Origin: an uncultured Tissierellia bacterium | GTDB taxonomy: Bacteria > Bacillota > Clostridia > Tissierellales > Peptoniphilaceae | DNA: 64,000 nt | Direction of reading: 5' to 3' | NCBI GenBank assembly: GCA_937923265.1 | Contig: CALAJY010000032.1 | Span: 1 to 64,000 of the forward strand | Shown: positions 41,271 through 49,239 of the stretch, piece by piece | Position numbering within the stretch: position 1 is the stretch's first letter | Layout: every line of letters starts with the position of its first letter | Notes under the pieces: model-generated | Seen by the model: only the letters and a program-made list of their open reading frames with translations | Told to the model about the DNA's origin: nothing | Databases searched by the model: none | Made by a program: the position numbers and the translations under genes

Positions 41271-41810
41271 CTACTTACCAGTCTTACCGACTTTACGACG
41301 AACGTGCTCATCCTCATAGCGAATTCCCTTGCCCTTATAGGGTTCCGGTAATCTCCAACGACGAATGTTCGCTGCAAAGTTTCCAACTGCCTGCTTATCA
41401 TACCCGGAAACAATGATCGTACGATCATCGGGCACCTCGGTCTTTACAATCTCCGAATCCGGAATGGTGACCTGATGGGAGTACCCCAGGTTCATCACCA
41501 GATTGGATCCCTGCTTCTGCGCACGATATCCGGTTCCTTCGATGAGCAGCTTCTTGGAAAAGCCTTCGGTAACTCCGTCAATCATGTTTGCGATCAGGGA
41601 ACGATAAAGGCCGTGCAAAGACCGGTTCTTCTTCTCATCATCGGGACGAGCGACATGAACCGTTTTGTCCTCCACCGTGATGGTGAAATCGCGGCCAATC
41701 TGCTTCTCCAGAGTCCCTTTCGGTCCTTTCACGGTGACTTTATTGTGATCATCAATCGAAAGTTCCACGTTCGAAGGAATTTCGATGGGTTTTAAACCAA
41801 TTCTAGACAT
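41271..41810 (-). CDS. rplF: 50S ribosomal protein L6
   Basis: 179 residues from ATG 41810 (MSRIGLKPIEIPSNVELSID), with GGAGGA upstream; the frame is open further but overlaps rpsH. Two L6 repeats, and the signature PEPYKGKGIRYEDEHVRRK at the C-terminus. It sits near the GTPase centre of the 50S. Confidence 0.98.
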   Translation of the reverse strand: MSRIGLKPIEIPSNVELSIDDHNKVTVKGPKGTLEKQIGRDFTITVEDKTVHVARPDDEKKNRSLHGLYRSLIANMIDGVTEGFSKKLLIEGTGYRAQKQGSNLVMNLGYSHQVTIPDSEIVKTEVPDDRTIIVSGYDKQAVGNFAANIRRWRLPEPYKGKGIRYEDEHVRRKVGKTGK

Positions 41811-41826
41811 TTCATCCTCCTTCGCA

Positions 41827-42219
41827 TTACCAGACGTAGCAGATGACTTCGCCGCCGACGCCATCTTTACGAGCCTGCTTGTCGGTTAGAACGCCGTGGG
41901 AGGTGGAGAGGATTGCGATCCCTAAGCCCCCTAATACATAAGGAACTTCTTGCGCACGAACATAAACCCGACGACCCGGCTTGGAAATTCTCTTAATGCC
42001 GGAGATGGAACGCTCTTCGTCCACATACTTCAAGTCGATGGTGATCATGCCCTGCTTATCGTCATCAACCACATTGTATCCCTTGATATAACCTTCATCC
42101 AAAAGAATTTGAGCGAGGCTTTTTTTCATGTTAGAAGCAGGAACCTCAACCGATTCATGCTTTTTTAAATTCCCATTGCGGATGCGAGTGAGCATATCCG
42201 CGATCGGATCTGTCATCAT
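41827..42219 (-). CDS. rpsH: 30S ribosomal protein S8
   Basis: 130 residues: MTDPIADMLTRIRNGNLKKH at the start and STSHGVLTDKQARKDGVGGE near the end. It binds 16S rRNA helix 21 and in many bacteria represses the spc operon. Two ATGs (42219, 42216) follow AGGAGG; either may be used. Confidence 0.98.
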   Translation of the reverse strand: MMTDPIADMLTRIRNGNLKKHESVEVPASNMKKSLAQILLDEGYIKGYNVVDDDKQGMITIDLKYVDEERSISGIKRISKPGRRVYVRAQEVPYVLGGLGIAILSTSHGVLTDKQARKDGVGGEVICYVW

Positions 42220-42239
42220 AATTCTTCCTCCTCCTCAAA

Positions 42240-42425
42240 TTACCAACTTGCTTTTTTCACGCCGGGGATCTGTCCCTTGTAAGCCAACTCGCGGAAGCAA
42301 ATACGGCAGATTCCGTACTTGCGGAGAACAGCGTGAGGGCGTCCACAGATGCTGCAGCGTGTGTAAGCACGAGTTGAGAACTTCGGCTTTCTCTGCTGTT
42401 TTGCAATCATCGATTTCTTTGCCAT
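42240..42425 (-). CDS. rpsN: 30S ribosomal protein S14, zinc type
   Basis: 61 residues: MAKKSMIAKQQRKPKFSTRA, then zinc-binding CSIC ... CRIC and the conserved tail FRELAYKGQIPGVKKASW. It is the short zinc-containing paralogue (S14Z). AGGAGG precedes the ATG; it lies between rplE and rpsH. Confidence 0.98.
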   Translation of the reverse strand: MAKKSMIAKQQRKPKFSTRAYTRCSICGRPHAVLRKYGICRICFRELAYKGQIPGVKKASW

Positions 42426-42438
42426 TCAGTCCTCCTGA

Positions 42439-42987
42439 CTATCTCTTCACAAAGGGCATACCCATCAAACCAAGAAATGCCCTAGCTTCTTCATCCGTCT
42501 TCGCGGTGGTGACGATGATAACGTCCATCCCACGAATCTCATCGACCTCGTCGTATTCAATCTCCGGGAAGATCAGCTGTTCCTTGATACCCATCGCATA
42601 ATTTCCACGACCGTCAAAGGACGTATCGGAAACGCCATGGAAGTCTCTTACGCGAGGAAGTGCAATGCTGATCAGCTTATCCAAGAAATCATACATCTTC
42701 TTTCGGCGGAGGGTGACCTTCGTTGCAATGGGAGTTCCCTCACGAAGCTTAAAGTTCGCAACGGACTTCTTCGCATTGATAACAACAGGCTTCTCTCCCG
42801 AGATCTGTGTTAACTCACGTACCGCACTTTCCAAAAGCTTGGGGTTGTCCTTTGCCTCACCAACCGCAATGTTGATGATGATCTTCTCCAGCTTTGGAAC
42901 CTGCATAATGTTGTCATACTCAAATTGCTTCATCAAAGCAGGCACGACTTCATTTTTGTAACGATCAAATAATCTTGATTCTGTCAT
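42439..42987 (-). CDS. rplE: 50S ribosomal protein L5
   Basis: 182 residues: MTESRLFDRYKNEVVPALMK, IINIAVGEAKDNPKLLESAV, KVTLRRKKMYDFLDKLISIA, and C-terminal DVIIVTTAKTDEEARAFLGL. It binds 5S rRNA and contacts P-site tRNA. AAGGAGG precedes the ATG; it lies 11 bp after rplX. Confidence 0.98.
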   Translation of the reverse strand: MTESRLFDRYKNEVVPALMKQFEYDNIMQVPKLEKIIINIAVGEAKDNPKLLESAVRELTQISGEKPVVINAKKSVANFKLREGTPIATKVTLRRKKMYDFLDKLISIALPRVRDFHGVSDTSFDGRGNYAMGIKEQLIFPEIEYDEVDEIRGMDVIIVTTAKTDEEARAFLGLMGMPFVKR

Positions 42988-42998
42988 CTTGTGCCTCC

Positions 42999-43310
42999 TT
43001 ATTTATCTAAGCTTTTGTTTGTCTTCACAGAAACCCGGACCTTTTTCCCGTCCTGGACTTCCTTGCGAGTTCTCACACCGCGTCCCGCTTCTTCATCATA
43101 GAGAAGAACATTGGATGCATGGATGGGACCCTCGGACTTCACCAGCCCACCCGGATCATTCATGCTTCTGGGTTTACGGTGTTTTGTTTGAATATTGATA
43201 CCTTCAACGACCACCCGATTGCTCTTGGGAAGCGTGGATAAGACCTTACCAACCTCTCCCTTGAAGCGACCGGAAATCACTTGAACTTTATCACCTTTTT
43301 TAACGTGCAT
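42999..43310 (-). CDS. rplX: 50S ribosomal protein L24
   Basis: 103 residues with the KOW motif KKGDKVQVISGRFKGEVGKV at the N-terminus and GGLVKSEGPIHASNVLLYDE later. It is an assembly initiator of the 50S subunit near the tunnel exit. The ribosome-binding site is GGGGGA. Confidence 0.98.
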   Translation of the reverse strand: MHVKKGDKVQVISGRFKGEVGKVLSTLPKSNRVVVEGINIQTKHRKPRSMNDPGGLVKSEGPIHASNVLLYDEEAGRGVRTRKEVQDGKKVRVSVKTNKSLDK

Positions 43311-43320
43311 AAAATCCCCC

Positions 43321-43689
43321 TTACAGTACTTCCGGAGCCAGTGAAATGATCTTCATGAAACCATTCGCACGAAGCTCTCTGGTAACCGGTCCGAAAATAC
43401 GGGTTCCTACCGGGTTTTTATCATCGCGGACAATCACAGCGGCGTTATCATCAAAGGAGATGTAACTTCCGTCCTTCCGGCTGACACCAGACTTGGAACG
43501 AACGATAACCGCTTTCACAACATCGCCCTTTTTGACCGATCCGCCCGGCGTTGCATTTTTTACCGTGCATTTTACCAGGTCGCCAATGTTGGCGTATTTC
43601 CGTCCCGTACTTCCGATGACATGGATAACGAGGAGTTCTCTTGCACCGGAGTTATCTGCCACGCGTAATCTACTCTCTGTCTGAATCAT
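43321..43689 (-). CDS. rplN: 50S ribosomal protein L14
   Basis: 122 residues from ATG 43689 (MIQTESRLRVADNSGARELL), with AAAAGGAGG upstream; earlier in-frame codons overlap rpsQ. The L14 signature GGSVKKGDVVKAVIVRSKSG is present, and it ends ANGFMKIISLAPEVL. It lies at the intersubunit interface. Confidence 0.98.
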   Translation of the reverse strand: MIQTESRLRVADNSGARELLVIHVIGSTGRKYANIGDLVKCTVKNATPGGSVKKGDVVKAVIVRSKSGVSRKDGSYISFDDNAAVIVRDDKNPVGTRIFGPVTRELRANGFMKIISLAPEVL

Positions 43690-43705
43690 GAAATCCTCCT
43701 TTTCA

Positions 43706-43963
43706 CTATTTAGCTTCTTCGAGGATTTTAACAAGACGGAATCTCTTTTCTTTCGAGAGAGGTCTTGTTTCCATCAACAAAACGCGGTCGCCCACTTTGC
43801 TCTGGTTCTCTTCGTCATGAGCCTTTACGCGTGTGCTTCTCTTCAGCATCTTCTTATATACCGGATGCTTTACCATGTTGGAAATCTCAACAACAATGGT
43901 CTTGTCCATCTTATCGGAAACAACAATCCCCGATACGGTTTTACGATTGGTTGTTCTCTCCAT
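43706..43963 (-). CDS. rpsQ: 30S ribosomal protein S17
   Basis: 85 residues: MERTTNRKTVSGIVVSDKMD, KTIVVEISNMVKHPVYKKML, GDRVLLMETRPLSKEKRFRL. OB-fold primary 16S rRNA binder. It lies 2 bp after rpmC, so translation is coupled. Confidence 0.98.
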   Translation of the reverse strand: MERTTNRKTVSGIVVSDKMDKTIVVEISNMVKHPVYKKMLKRSTRVKAHDEENQSKVGDRVLLMETRPLSKEKRFRLVKILEEAK

Positions 43964-43965
43964 GG

Positions 43966-44172
43966 TTAAGCCTCCTTCCTGATGTTCAATTCGCGTTCTC
44001 TTTGAATCGTCTTAACGCGAGCGATATCCTGTTTTACTAATCCGATTCGGTTGGGGTTTTCCAACTGGCCTGTGGCATTCTGAAAGCGAAGATTGAATAA
44101 TTCCTGCTTAAGATCATTCAGTTTCTGCACCAGGTCCTGATCGGACATCTTACGAATGTCAGTCACCTTCAT
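43966..44172 (-). CDS. rpmC: 50S ribosomal protein L29
   Basis: 68 residues, two-helix hairpin: MKVTDIRKMSDQDLVQKLND, LKQELFNLRFQNATGQLENP, IARVKTIQRERELN. It sits beside the tunnel exit near the signal-recognition-particle docking site. It overlaps the rplP stop by one base. Confidence 0.97.
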   Translation of the reverse strand: MKVTDIRKMSDQDLVQKLNDLKQELFNLRFQNATGQLENPNRIGLVKQDIARVKTIQRERELNIRKEA

Positions 44173-44603
44173 TATTCTTCACCTTCCTTACCGGCTTGAT
44201 CCCTCGTGATAAACTTCGTACGAATCGGAAGTTTTGCGGCTGCCAGACGAATTGCTTCCTTGGCAATGTCTTGAGGAACTCCACCCATTTCAAAAAGAAC
44301 ACGGCCGGGTTTGATCACCGCGACCCAGTACTCGGGGGCACCTTTACCGGAACCCATACGTACTTCTGCCGGTTTCTTAGATACTGGCTTATCCGGGAAT
44401 ACTTTGATCCAAACATTCCCACCACGCTTAATATAACGGGTCATAGCACGACGTGCGGCCTCGATTTGATTTGCTGTCATCCAGCAAGGCTCCAAAGCCT
44501 GTAGACCGAACTCTCCGTAAGCCAGGCTATTGCCTCTGTGGGCGACGCCCTTCATACGGCCGCGATGCACACGACGACGTTTCACTCTTTTTGGCATTAA
44601 CAT
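44172..44603 (-). CDS. rplP: 50S ribosomal protein L16
   Basis: 143 residues: MLMPKRVKRRRVHRGRMKGV, EPCWMTANQIEAARRAMTRY, RMGSGKGAPEYWVAVIKPGR, FEMGGVPQDIAKEAIRLAAA. It organises the A-site region of the 50S. AAGGAGG supports ATG 44603. Confidence 0.98.
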   Translation of the reverse strand: MLMPKRVKRRRVHRGRMKGVAHRGNSLAYGEFGLQALEPCWMTANQIEAARRAMTRYIKRGGNVWIKVFPDKPVSKKPAEVRMGSGKGAPEYWVAVIKPGRVLFEMGGVPQDIAKEAIRLAAAKLPIRTKFITRDQAGKEGEE

Positions 44604-44624
44604 AACTCATACCTCCTTATCGGG

Positions 44625-45407
44625 CTACCGATCGCTGGTTTTCGAACGGTTGCCGTTACCACGTCTCTGTCCACGTGCCTCACGATTCTCCGAACGGTTC
44701 CCTCTTGACCGATCATTGCGACGACGGTTTCCACGACGCTCTCTGCGCTGAGGCTTCGGGCGTTCCGCTTCCTTCATTCCGGGAAGAACCTCGCCAATGT
44801 AGATCCATACCTTGACCCCGATGGCACCATATTGGGTGTTCGCCGTGGTCTGTCCGTAGCTGATGTCTGCACGCAGCGTCTGCAGAGGAATCGTACCTTC
44901 GGAATAATGTTCGGTTCTTGCCATATCGGCTCCGCCCAAACGGCCCGCACAGCAAGCCTTGATTCCCTTTGCACCGGCACGCATGGTCCGCTGAATCGCC
45001 TGTTTCATGGCACGGCGGAACGTGATACGGCGTTCCAGATCTCCGGCAATGCGCTCAGCAACAAGCTGTGCATCAATGTCTTGGTTTTGAATTTCTTTTA
45101 CTTTTACGATGACCTTCTTGCCCGTCATCTTTTCCAGCTTTGCTCTTAATTCGTCAACGCTGGCACCATTCTTACCGATGACCACACCGGGCTTTGCGGT
45201 GTTGATCACAACCAGTAAGCGTCCCATGGTACGTTCAATATTGATATCCGAGATCCCTGCTTCAAAGAGATCCTTCTTAACCGTTTCACGAATTGCGTGG
45301 TCTTCCTTGATCAGATTCGCAAAGTCGCTCTTATCAGCAAACCAATTGGAATCCCAATCTTTGATAACTCCAACCCGCAGTCCTTTCGGATTTACCTTCT
45401 GACCCAT
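44625..45407 (-). CDS. rpsC: 30S ribosomal protein S3 with an Arg-rich tail
   Basis: 260 residues from ATG 45407 (MGQKVNPKGLRVGVIKDWDS). The KH domain contains VVINTAKPGVVIGKNGASVD; the C-terminal domain contains GIKACCAGRLGGADMARTEH and GAIGVKVWIYIGEVLPG. Family members are mostly 210-225 residues; this one has an extra ~40-residue tail of R, G, N and S (RRERRGNRRRNDRSRGN then SENREARGQRRGNGN). It lines the mRNA entry tunnel, where such a tail could meet mRNA. The ATG overlaps the rplV stop. Confidence 0.97.
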   Translation of the reverse strand: MGQKVNPKGLRVGVIKDWDSNWFADKSDFANLIKEDHAIRETVKKDLFEAGISDINIERTMGRLLVVINTAKPGVVIGKNGASVDELRAKLEKMTGKKVIVKVKEIQNQDIDAQLVAERIAGDLERRITFRRAMKQAIQRTMRAGAKGIKACCAGRLGGADMARTEHYSEGTIPLQTLRADISYGQTTANTQYGAIGVKVWIYIGEVLPGMKEAERPKPQRRERRGNRRRNDRSRGNRSENREARGQRRGNGNRSKTSDR

Positions 45408-45754
45408 TAGCGATCTTCCTCCTCTTTTTCCTTGACAACCACACCGATGTGGGAAGTCCTCTTCAGAATCGGGTATGCAGCACCTTTGGCTTTTGGTCTC
45501 CAACGCTTCATGGTCGGGCCGTCATTTGCCCAAGCCTGATTGACAACCAAGCTTTCGCGATTCAGTCCCAAGTTATTCTCTGCATTTGCAATCGCAGACT
45601 TCAGAACTTCCTCAAGCACCTTCGCCCCTTTTTTCGGGGTGAAACGAAGGACGGTCAGTGCTTCATCCACGTTCTTTCCGCGGATCTCCTTGCAGATGTA
45701 GTTGACCTTGCGAGGGGAGATACGGATATATTTTGCTTCAGCTCTTGCTTCCAT
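45407..45754 (-). CDS. rplV: 50S ribosomal protein L22
   Basis: 115 residues: EAKYIRISPRKVNYICKEIR, GKNVDEALTVLRFTPKKGAK, and the tunnel-lining hairpin region DGPTMKRWRPKAKGAAYPIL. Standard length. AGGAGG precedes the ATG; it lies between rpsS and rpsC. Confidence 0.98.
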   Translation of the reverse strand: MEARAEAKYIRISPRKVNYICKEIRGKNVDEALTVLRFTPKKGAKVLEEVLKSAIANAENNLGLNRESLVVNQAWANDGPTMKRWRPKAKGAAYPILKRTSHIGVVVKEKEEEDR

Positions 45755-45764
45755 TCTCTACCTC

Positions 45765-46049
45765 CTAACGTACACCGGTTGCCTTGTCCGACTTGCCGGC
45801 ATGGCCTTTAAAAGTTCTGGTAGGAACGAACTCACCGAGCTTGTGACCTACCATGTCTTCCGTAATATAAATAGGTACATGCTTACGTCCATCATGAACC
45901 GCAATGGTATGCCCTACAAACTGTGGGAAGATCGTCGAACGGCGGGACCAGGTCTTCACTACCTGTTTCGCATCTTTCTCATTCAGAGCCTCAATCTTCT
46001 TCATCAAATGCTCGTCGACAAAGGGCCCCTTTTTAAGTGATCTGCTCAT
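45765..46049 (-). CDS. rpsS: 30S ribosomal protein S19
   Basis: 94 residues: MSRSLKKGPFVDEHLMKKIE, TWSRRSTIFPQFVGHTIAVH, DGRKHVPIYITEDMVGHKLG, EFVPTRTFKGHA. It sits in the 30S head with S13. AGGAGG precedes the ATG. Confidence 0.98.
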   Translation of the reverse strand: MSRSLKKGPFVDEHLMKKIEALNEKDAKQVVKTWSRRSTIFPQFVGHTIAVHDGRKHVPIYITEDMVGHKLGEFVPTRTFKGHAGKSDKATGVR

Positions 46050-46061
46050 CGATTCCTCCTA

Positions 46062-46892
46062 TTACTTCGTTCTTCTACGGATAATGAACTTGTTGGACAG
46101 GCTCTTCTTCTTTCTCGTCTTCAAACCACGAGAGATGCGACCCCAAGGAGTCATCGGAGCCTTGCGTCCTACCGGTGCACGACCTTCACCACCACCGTGG
46201 GGATGGTCTACCGGGTTCATTGCTGATCCACGTACATGGGGCTTTCTGCCCAAGTAACGCTTCTTTCCTGCTTTTCCTAAGCGGATAAGGTTGTGCTCGG
46301 AGTTACCCACCTGTCCGATGGTTGCCTTGCAATCCAAGGGGATGAGGCGGAACTCTCCGGAAGGCATTCTCAGCTGTGCATACTTGCCTTCCTTTGCCAT
46401 CAGCTGTGCCTCGGCACCGGCGGTGCGGACCAACTGAGCTCCCTTGCCCGGCTTCATCTCAATGTTGTGGATGTTGGTACCCACAGGAATGGAACGAAGA
46501 GGAAGCGCATTTCCGACAACGATATCGACCGCTTCTCCAGACTCTACCTTTGCACCAACCTGGAGTCCCTGAGGAGCAATGATATATCTCTTCTCACCAT
46601 CTGCGTAAACCAGTAACGCGATACGAGCGGACCGATTCGGATCATACTCAATCGATGCTACGGTTGCGGGGATGTTGTCTTTGTTTCTCTTAAAGTCAAT
46701 AATACGATAGCGTCTTTTCACGCCGCCCCCACGGAAGCGAACGGTCTGACGGCCATGGTTGTTACGTCCGCCGGACTTGGTAAGGTTCCGAGTAAGGGAT
46801 TTTTCCGGCTTGCTAGCCGTAACCTCCTCAAAGGTAGAGACGCGCTTCACACGCTGTCCTGCCGTGGTCGGTTTATATCTTCTAATGCCCAT
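46062..46892 (-). CDS. rplB: 50S ribosomal protein L2
   Basis: 276 residues from ATG 46892 (MGIRRYKPTTAGQRVKRVST), with AGGAGG upstream. The C-terminal signature HVRGSAMNPVDHPHGGGEGR includes the His near the peptidyl-transferase centre. The frame extends upstream into rplW without a better site. Confidence 0.98.
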   Translation of the reverse strand: MGIRRYKPTTAGQRVKRVSTFEEVTASKPEKSLTRNLTKSGGRNNHGRQTVRFRGGGVKRRYRIIDFKRNKDNIPATVASIEYDPNRSARIALLVYADGEKRYIIAPQGLQVGAKVESGEAVDIVVGNALPLRSIPVGTNIHNIEMKPGKGAQLVRTAGAEAQLMAKEGKYAQLRMPSGEFRLIPLDCKATIGQVGNSEHNLIRLGKAGKKRYLGRKPHVRGSAMNPVDHPHGGGEGRAPVGRKAPMTPWGRISRGLKTRKKKSLSNKFIIRRRTK

Positions 46893-46908
46893 TGATTCCT
46901 CCTGTCTC

Positions 46909-47205
46909 TTATTCCATGCCCTCGAAGAACTCAATTGCCTTCGAGTCTTCGGTTAGAGTAACAATGGCTTTCTTCCAGTCGGAAGTTCTTCCCACATGGT
47001 TCCCTACGCGCTTTGCTTTGCCCCGCATGGTAATGGTGTGAACTTTTTTGACCTTAACTCCTTCAAAAGCCTGCTCCACAGCAGTACGAATCTCCGCCTT
47101 GTTCGCCTTGGGCTGAACGCGGAAGGTGTACTTGTGGCTCGCCATATCATCCATCGCCTTCTCGGTGATAACCGGAGCGATAATTACATCATATGGAGAT
47201 TTCAT
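46909..47205 (-). CDS. rplW: 50S ribosomal protein L23
   Basis: 98 residues: MKSPYDVIIAPVITEKAMDD, KYTFRVQPKANKAEIRTAVE, FEGVKVKKVHTITMRGKAKR. It is the docking site for trigger factor and SRP at the tunnel exit. GGAGGTG precedes the ATG; it overlaps the rplD stop by one base. Confidence 0.98.
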   Translation of the reverse strand: MKSPYDVIIAPVITEKAMDDMASHKYTFRVQPKANKAEIRTAVEQAFEGVKVKKVHTITMRGKAKRVGNHVGRTSDWKKAIVTLTEDSKAIEFFEGME

Positions 47206-47828
47206 TATTGGAACACCTCCTCTGCGATTTTTACAGCATCCTGGGTCATGATGACCGAATCATGGCGAAGCAGGTCGTAGGTGTTCATGTTGTTCACAAG
47301 AACCGTCTCCACATGAGGAAGATTTGCGAAGGACCGCAAAATTTCCGGAGTCATCTTGTCAACGACAACATAGGCCTTCTTCTTCGCCTGGATTGCATCT
47401 AATACTTCTTTTGCCTTCTTCGTGCTGAAGCCTTCCAAGCTCAACCGGTCTAGCACGATGAGGTTGTCGTCCTGCAGCTTGCCGGTGAGTACCGATTTTA
47501 ATGCTAAACGACGAATCTTCTTTGGTGTGGTGTAACTGTAGTCTCTCGGCTTCACTGCGAAGACCACACCACCGCCTCTCCACTGGGGAGAAGTCCGGGA
47601 ACCTTGACGAGCGCGGCCTGTTCCCTTCTGTCTCCAGGGCTTGCGTCCGCCGCCACGTACCTCAGCACGGGTCTTTGCGGATTGGGTTCCCTGGCGCTTG
47701 TTGGCTAATTGGTTCTTAACAATGGTATATACAGCGTGTTCGTTCATCTGAACATCAAACAAGTCGTTTGATAACTCCAGCTCTCCGACCACTGCACCGG
47801 TTTGATTGATCACATTTACCTTTGGCAT
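47205..47828 (-). CDS. rplD: 50S ribosomal protein L4
   Basis: 207 residues. The extended loop contains KTRAEVRGGGRKPWRQKGTG and RARQGSRTSPQWRGGG, which reaches into the exit tunnel. In Proteobacteria L4 also represses its own S10 operon through the leader; a structured leader exists here (48836-49114). Standard length. Confidence 0.98.
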   Translation of the reverse strand: MPKVNVINQTGAVVGELELSNDLFDVQMNEHAVYTIVKNQLANKRQGTQSAKTRAEVRGGGRKPWRQKGTGRARQGSRTSPQWRGGGVVFAVKPRDYSYTTPKKIRRLALKSVLTGKLQDDNLIVLDRLSLEGFSTKKAKEVLDAIQAKKKAYVVVDKMTPEILRSFANLPHVETVLVNNMNTYDLLRHDSVIMTQDAVKIAEEVFQ

Positions 47829-47841
47829 TTGTCATCCTCCT

Positions 47842-48474
47842 CTACTTCGAAGCCTTTACGGCTCGCTTTACGGTGACAAGTCCACCCTTCGGTCCGGGGA
47901 TGGCGCCCTTGATCAGAAGCAGATTGTTCTCTGCATCGACACGAACCACCGTCAGATTCTGTACGGTAATCCGATCATGGCCCATCTTTCCGGAACCCTT
48001 GCGACCGGGGAATACCCGAGCGGGATAGGAACCTGCTGCTCTCGCACCGGCTACCCGGTGGGATTTTGAGCCGTGGCCCATCGGTCCGCGTCCGTAGTTC
48101 CAACGCTTAATGGCACCCTGGGTTCCCTTTCCTTTGGAAGTTCCCACAACATCAACCGTCTCGTTCTCTTCAAAGATGTCAGCGGTGATTTCCTGACCGA
48201 CTTCATAGCTCTCGCCATCTTCGATCGGGAATTCCCGCACATAACGCTTTGCTGCTACGTCCGCCTTATGAAAATGGCCTTTCAGTGGAGCGGAAAGTCC
48301 TTTTTCTTTCCGGTCCTGGAAACCGACCTGGATCGCTTGATAGCCGTCTGTTTCCACCGTTTTCACCTGCGTTACCGTGACAGGACCTGCCTGAATCACC
48401 GTAACGGGGGTGACAACGCCATCAGCATCAAACACTTGAGTCATGCCGATTTTTGTTCCTAAGATACTCTTCAC
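47842..48474 (-). CDS. rplC: 50S ribosomal protein L3
   Basis: 210 residues: MKSILGTKIGMTQVFDADGV, FEENETVDVVGTSKGKGTQG, and GPMGHGSKSHRVAGARAAGS near the peptidyl-transferase centre. It starts with GUG at 48474; AAGGAGG lies eight bases upstream. It follows rpsJ after a 52-bp gap, the longest within the operon. Confidence 0.98.
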   Translation of the reverse strand: MKSILGTKIGMTQVFDADGVVTPVTVIQAGPVTVTQVKTVETDGYQAIQVGFQDRKEKGLSAPLKGHFHKADVAAKRYVREFPIEDGESYEVGQEITADIFEENETVDVVGTSKGKGTQGAIKRWNYGRGPMGHGSKSHRVAGARAAGSYPARVFPGRKGSGKMGHDRITVQNLTVVRVDAENNLLLIKGAIPGPKGGLVTVKRAVKASK

Positions 48475-48526
48475 GAGTCTACCTCCTTAATTACAGCGGA
48501 TCACCGAAGTGATCATTCTAATGGGA

Positions 48527-48835
48527 TTACAGCTTGATCTCGATATCAACGCCGGCTGGCAAGTTTAACTGCTTCAACGCTTCCAGCGTCTTCACATTCG
48601 GATTCATGATGTCAATTAAGCGCTTATGGGTACGCTGCTCAAATTGCTCACGGGAATCCTTGTACTTGTGGACAGCACGGATAATCGTGATAACTTCCTT
48701 GTCCGTAGGCAGGGGAATCGGTCCGGATACACGAGCACCGGAGCGCTTGCATGCCTCGACAATCTTCTGGGCAGATGCATCAATGACCTCATGGTCATAG
48801 GCTCTGAGTCTGATTCTGATCTTCTGATTTGCCAT
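48527..48835 (-). CDS. rpsJ: 30S ribosomal protein S10 (NusE)
   Basis: 102 residues: MANQKIRIRLRAYDHEVIDA, SGARVSGPIPLPTDKEVITI, FEQRTHKRLIDIMNPNVKTL. It is a 30S head protein, also the NusE antitermination factor. It is the first gene of the superoperon, with AAGGAGG, preceded by the structured leader. Confidence 0.98.
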   Translation of the reverse strand: MANQKIRIRLRAYDHEVIDASAQKIVEACKRSGARVSGPIPLPTDKEVITIIRAVHKYKDSREQFEQRTHKRLIDIMNPNVKTLEALKQLNLPAGVDIEIKL

Positions 48836-49114
48836 TAATTAACTCCTCCTTGGTTTCGCGAAGCTTCCTTCCCGCCGAATCGGCTATATATAAGGAAGTT
48901 TCACTCTGCTCACCGATACACTGGGCCGGGTGTGTCCGTTTCCGGCCTTAAAAAAATGAAATACCGATGGGCCAGTCGCTCGAATGAAATCGAGCTGCTC
49001 CACAAGAATTCCCCCGGCTTACGTCTTCCCTCTAGTATGTTGAAATCAACACCTTTAGAGGTCCTTCAACGTCCGGGCAACCTCTTGCTTCGTCGCCACG
49101 TATTTCAAGACACT
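48836..49114 (-). promoter_or_regulatory. Structured 5' leader of the S10 operon
   Basis: About 280 nt between the promoter and rpsJ without an open frame. It holds at least three inverted repeats: 49029-49061 (CCTCTA...TAGAGG with inner TGTTGA...TCAACA), 48978-48995 (GCTCGA...TCGAGC) and 48924-48947 (GGCCGG...CCGGCC). S10 leaders in other bacteria bind L4 for feedback control. A similar role here is inferred; I could not match a specific known leader class. Confidence 0.65.
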
Positions 49115-49120
49115 TGTAGT

Positions 49121-49149
49121 ATGATACCAGGCTTATGGCCGGTTTGCAA
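49121..49149 (-). promoter_or_regulatory. S10 superoperon promoter
   Basis: Minus strand: -35 TTGCAA (49144-49149), a 17-base spacer and -10 TATCAT (49121-49126). An AT-rich UP-like tract (repeated AAAAAAACTTG, long A/T runs) lies directly upstream to about 49196, as expected for a strong ribosomal promoter. Confidence 0.75.
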
Positions 49150-49190
49150 GTTTTTTTACAAGTTTTTTTCTCATATTTAAAAAATTTTCG

Positions 49191-49239
49191 AAAAAAGGGA
49201 ACCCTCCCTTCATAGCTTCATAAATGAAGGGTTCCCTTT
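49191..49239 (-). terminator. Terminator of the tcdA-tatD unit
   Basis: Long hairpin GGGAAC/GTTCCC continuing into CCCTTCAT/ATGAAGGG, followed on the minus strand by TTTTTT. It begins within the TatD-family stop codon. Confidence 0.88.
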
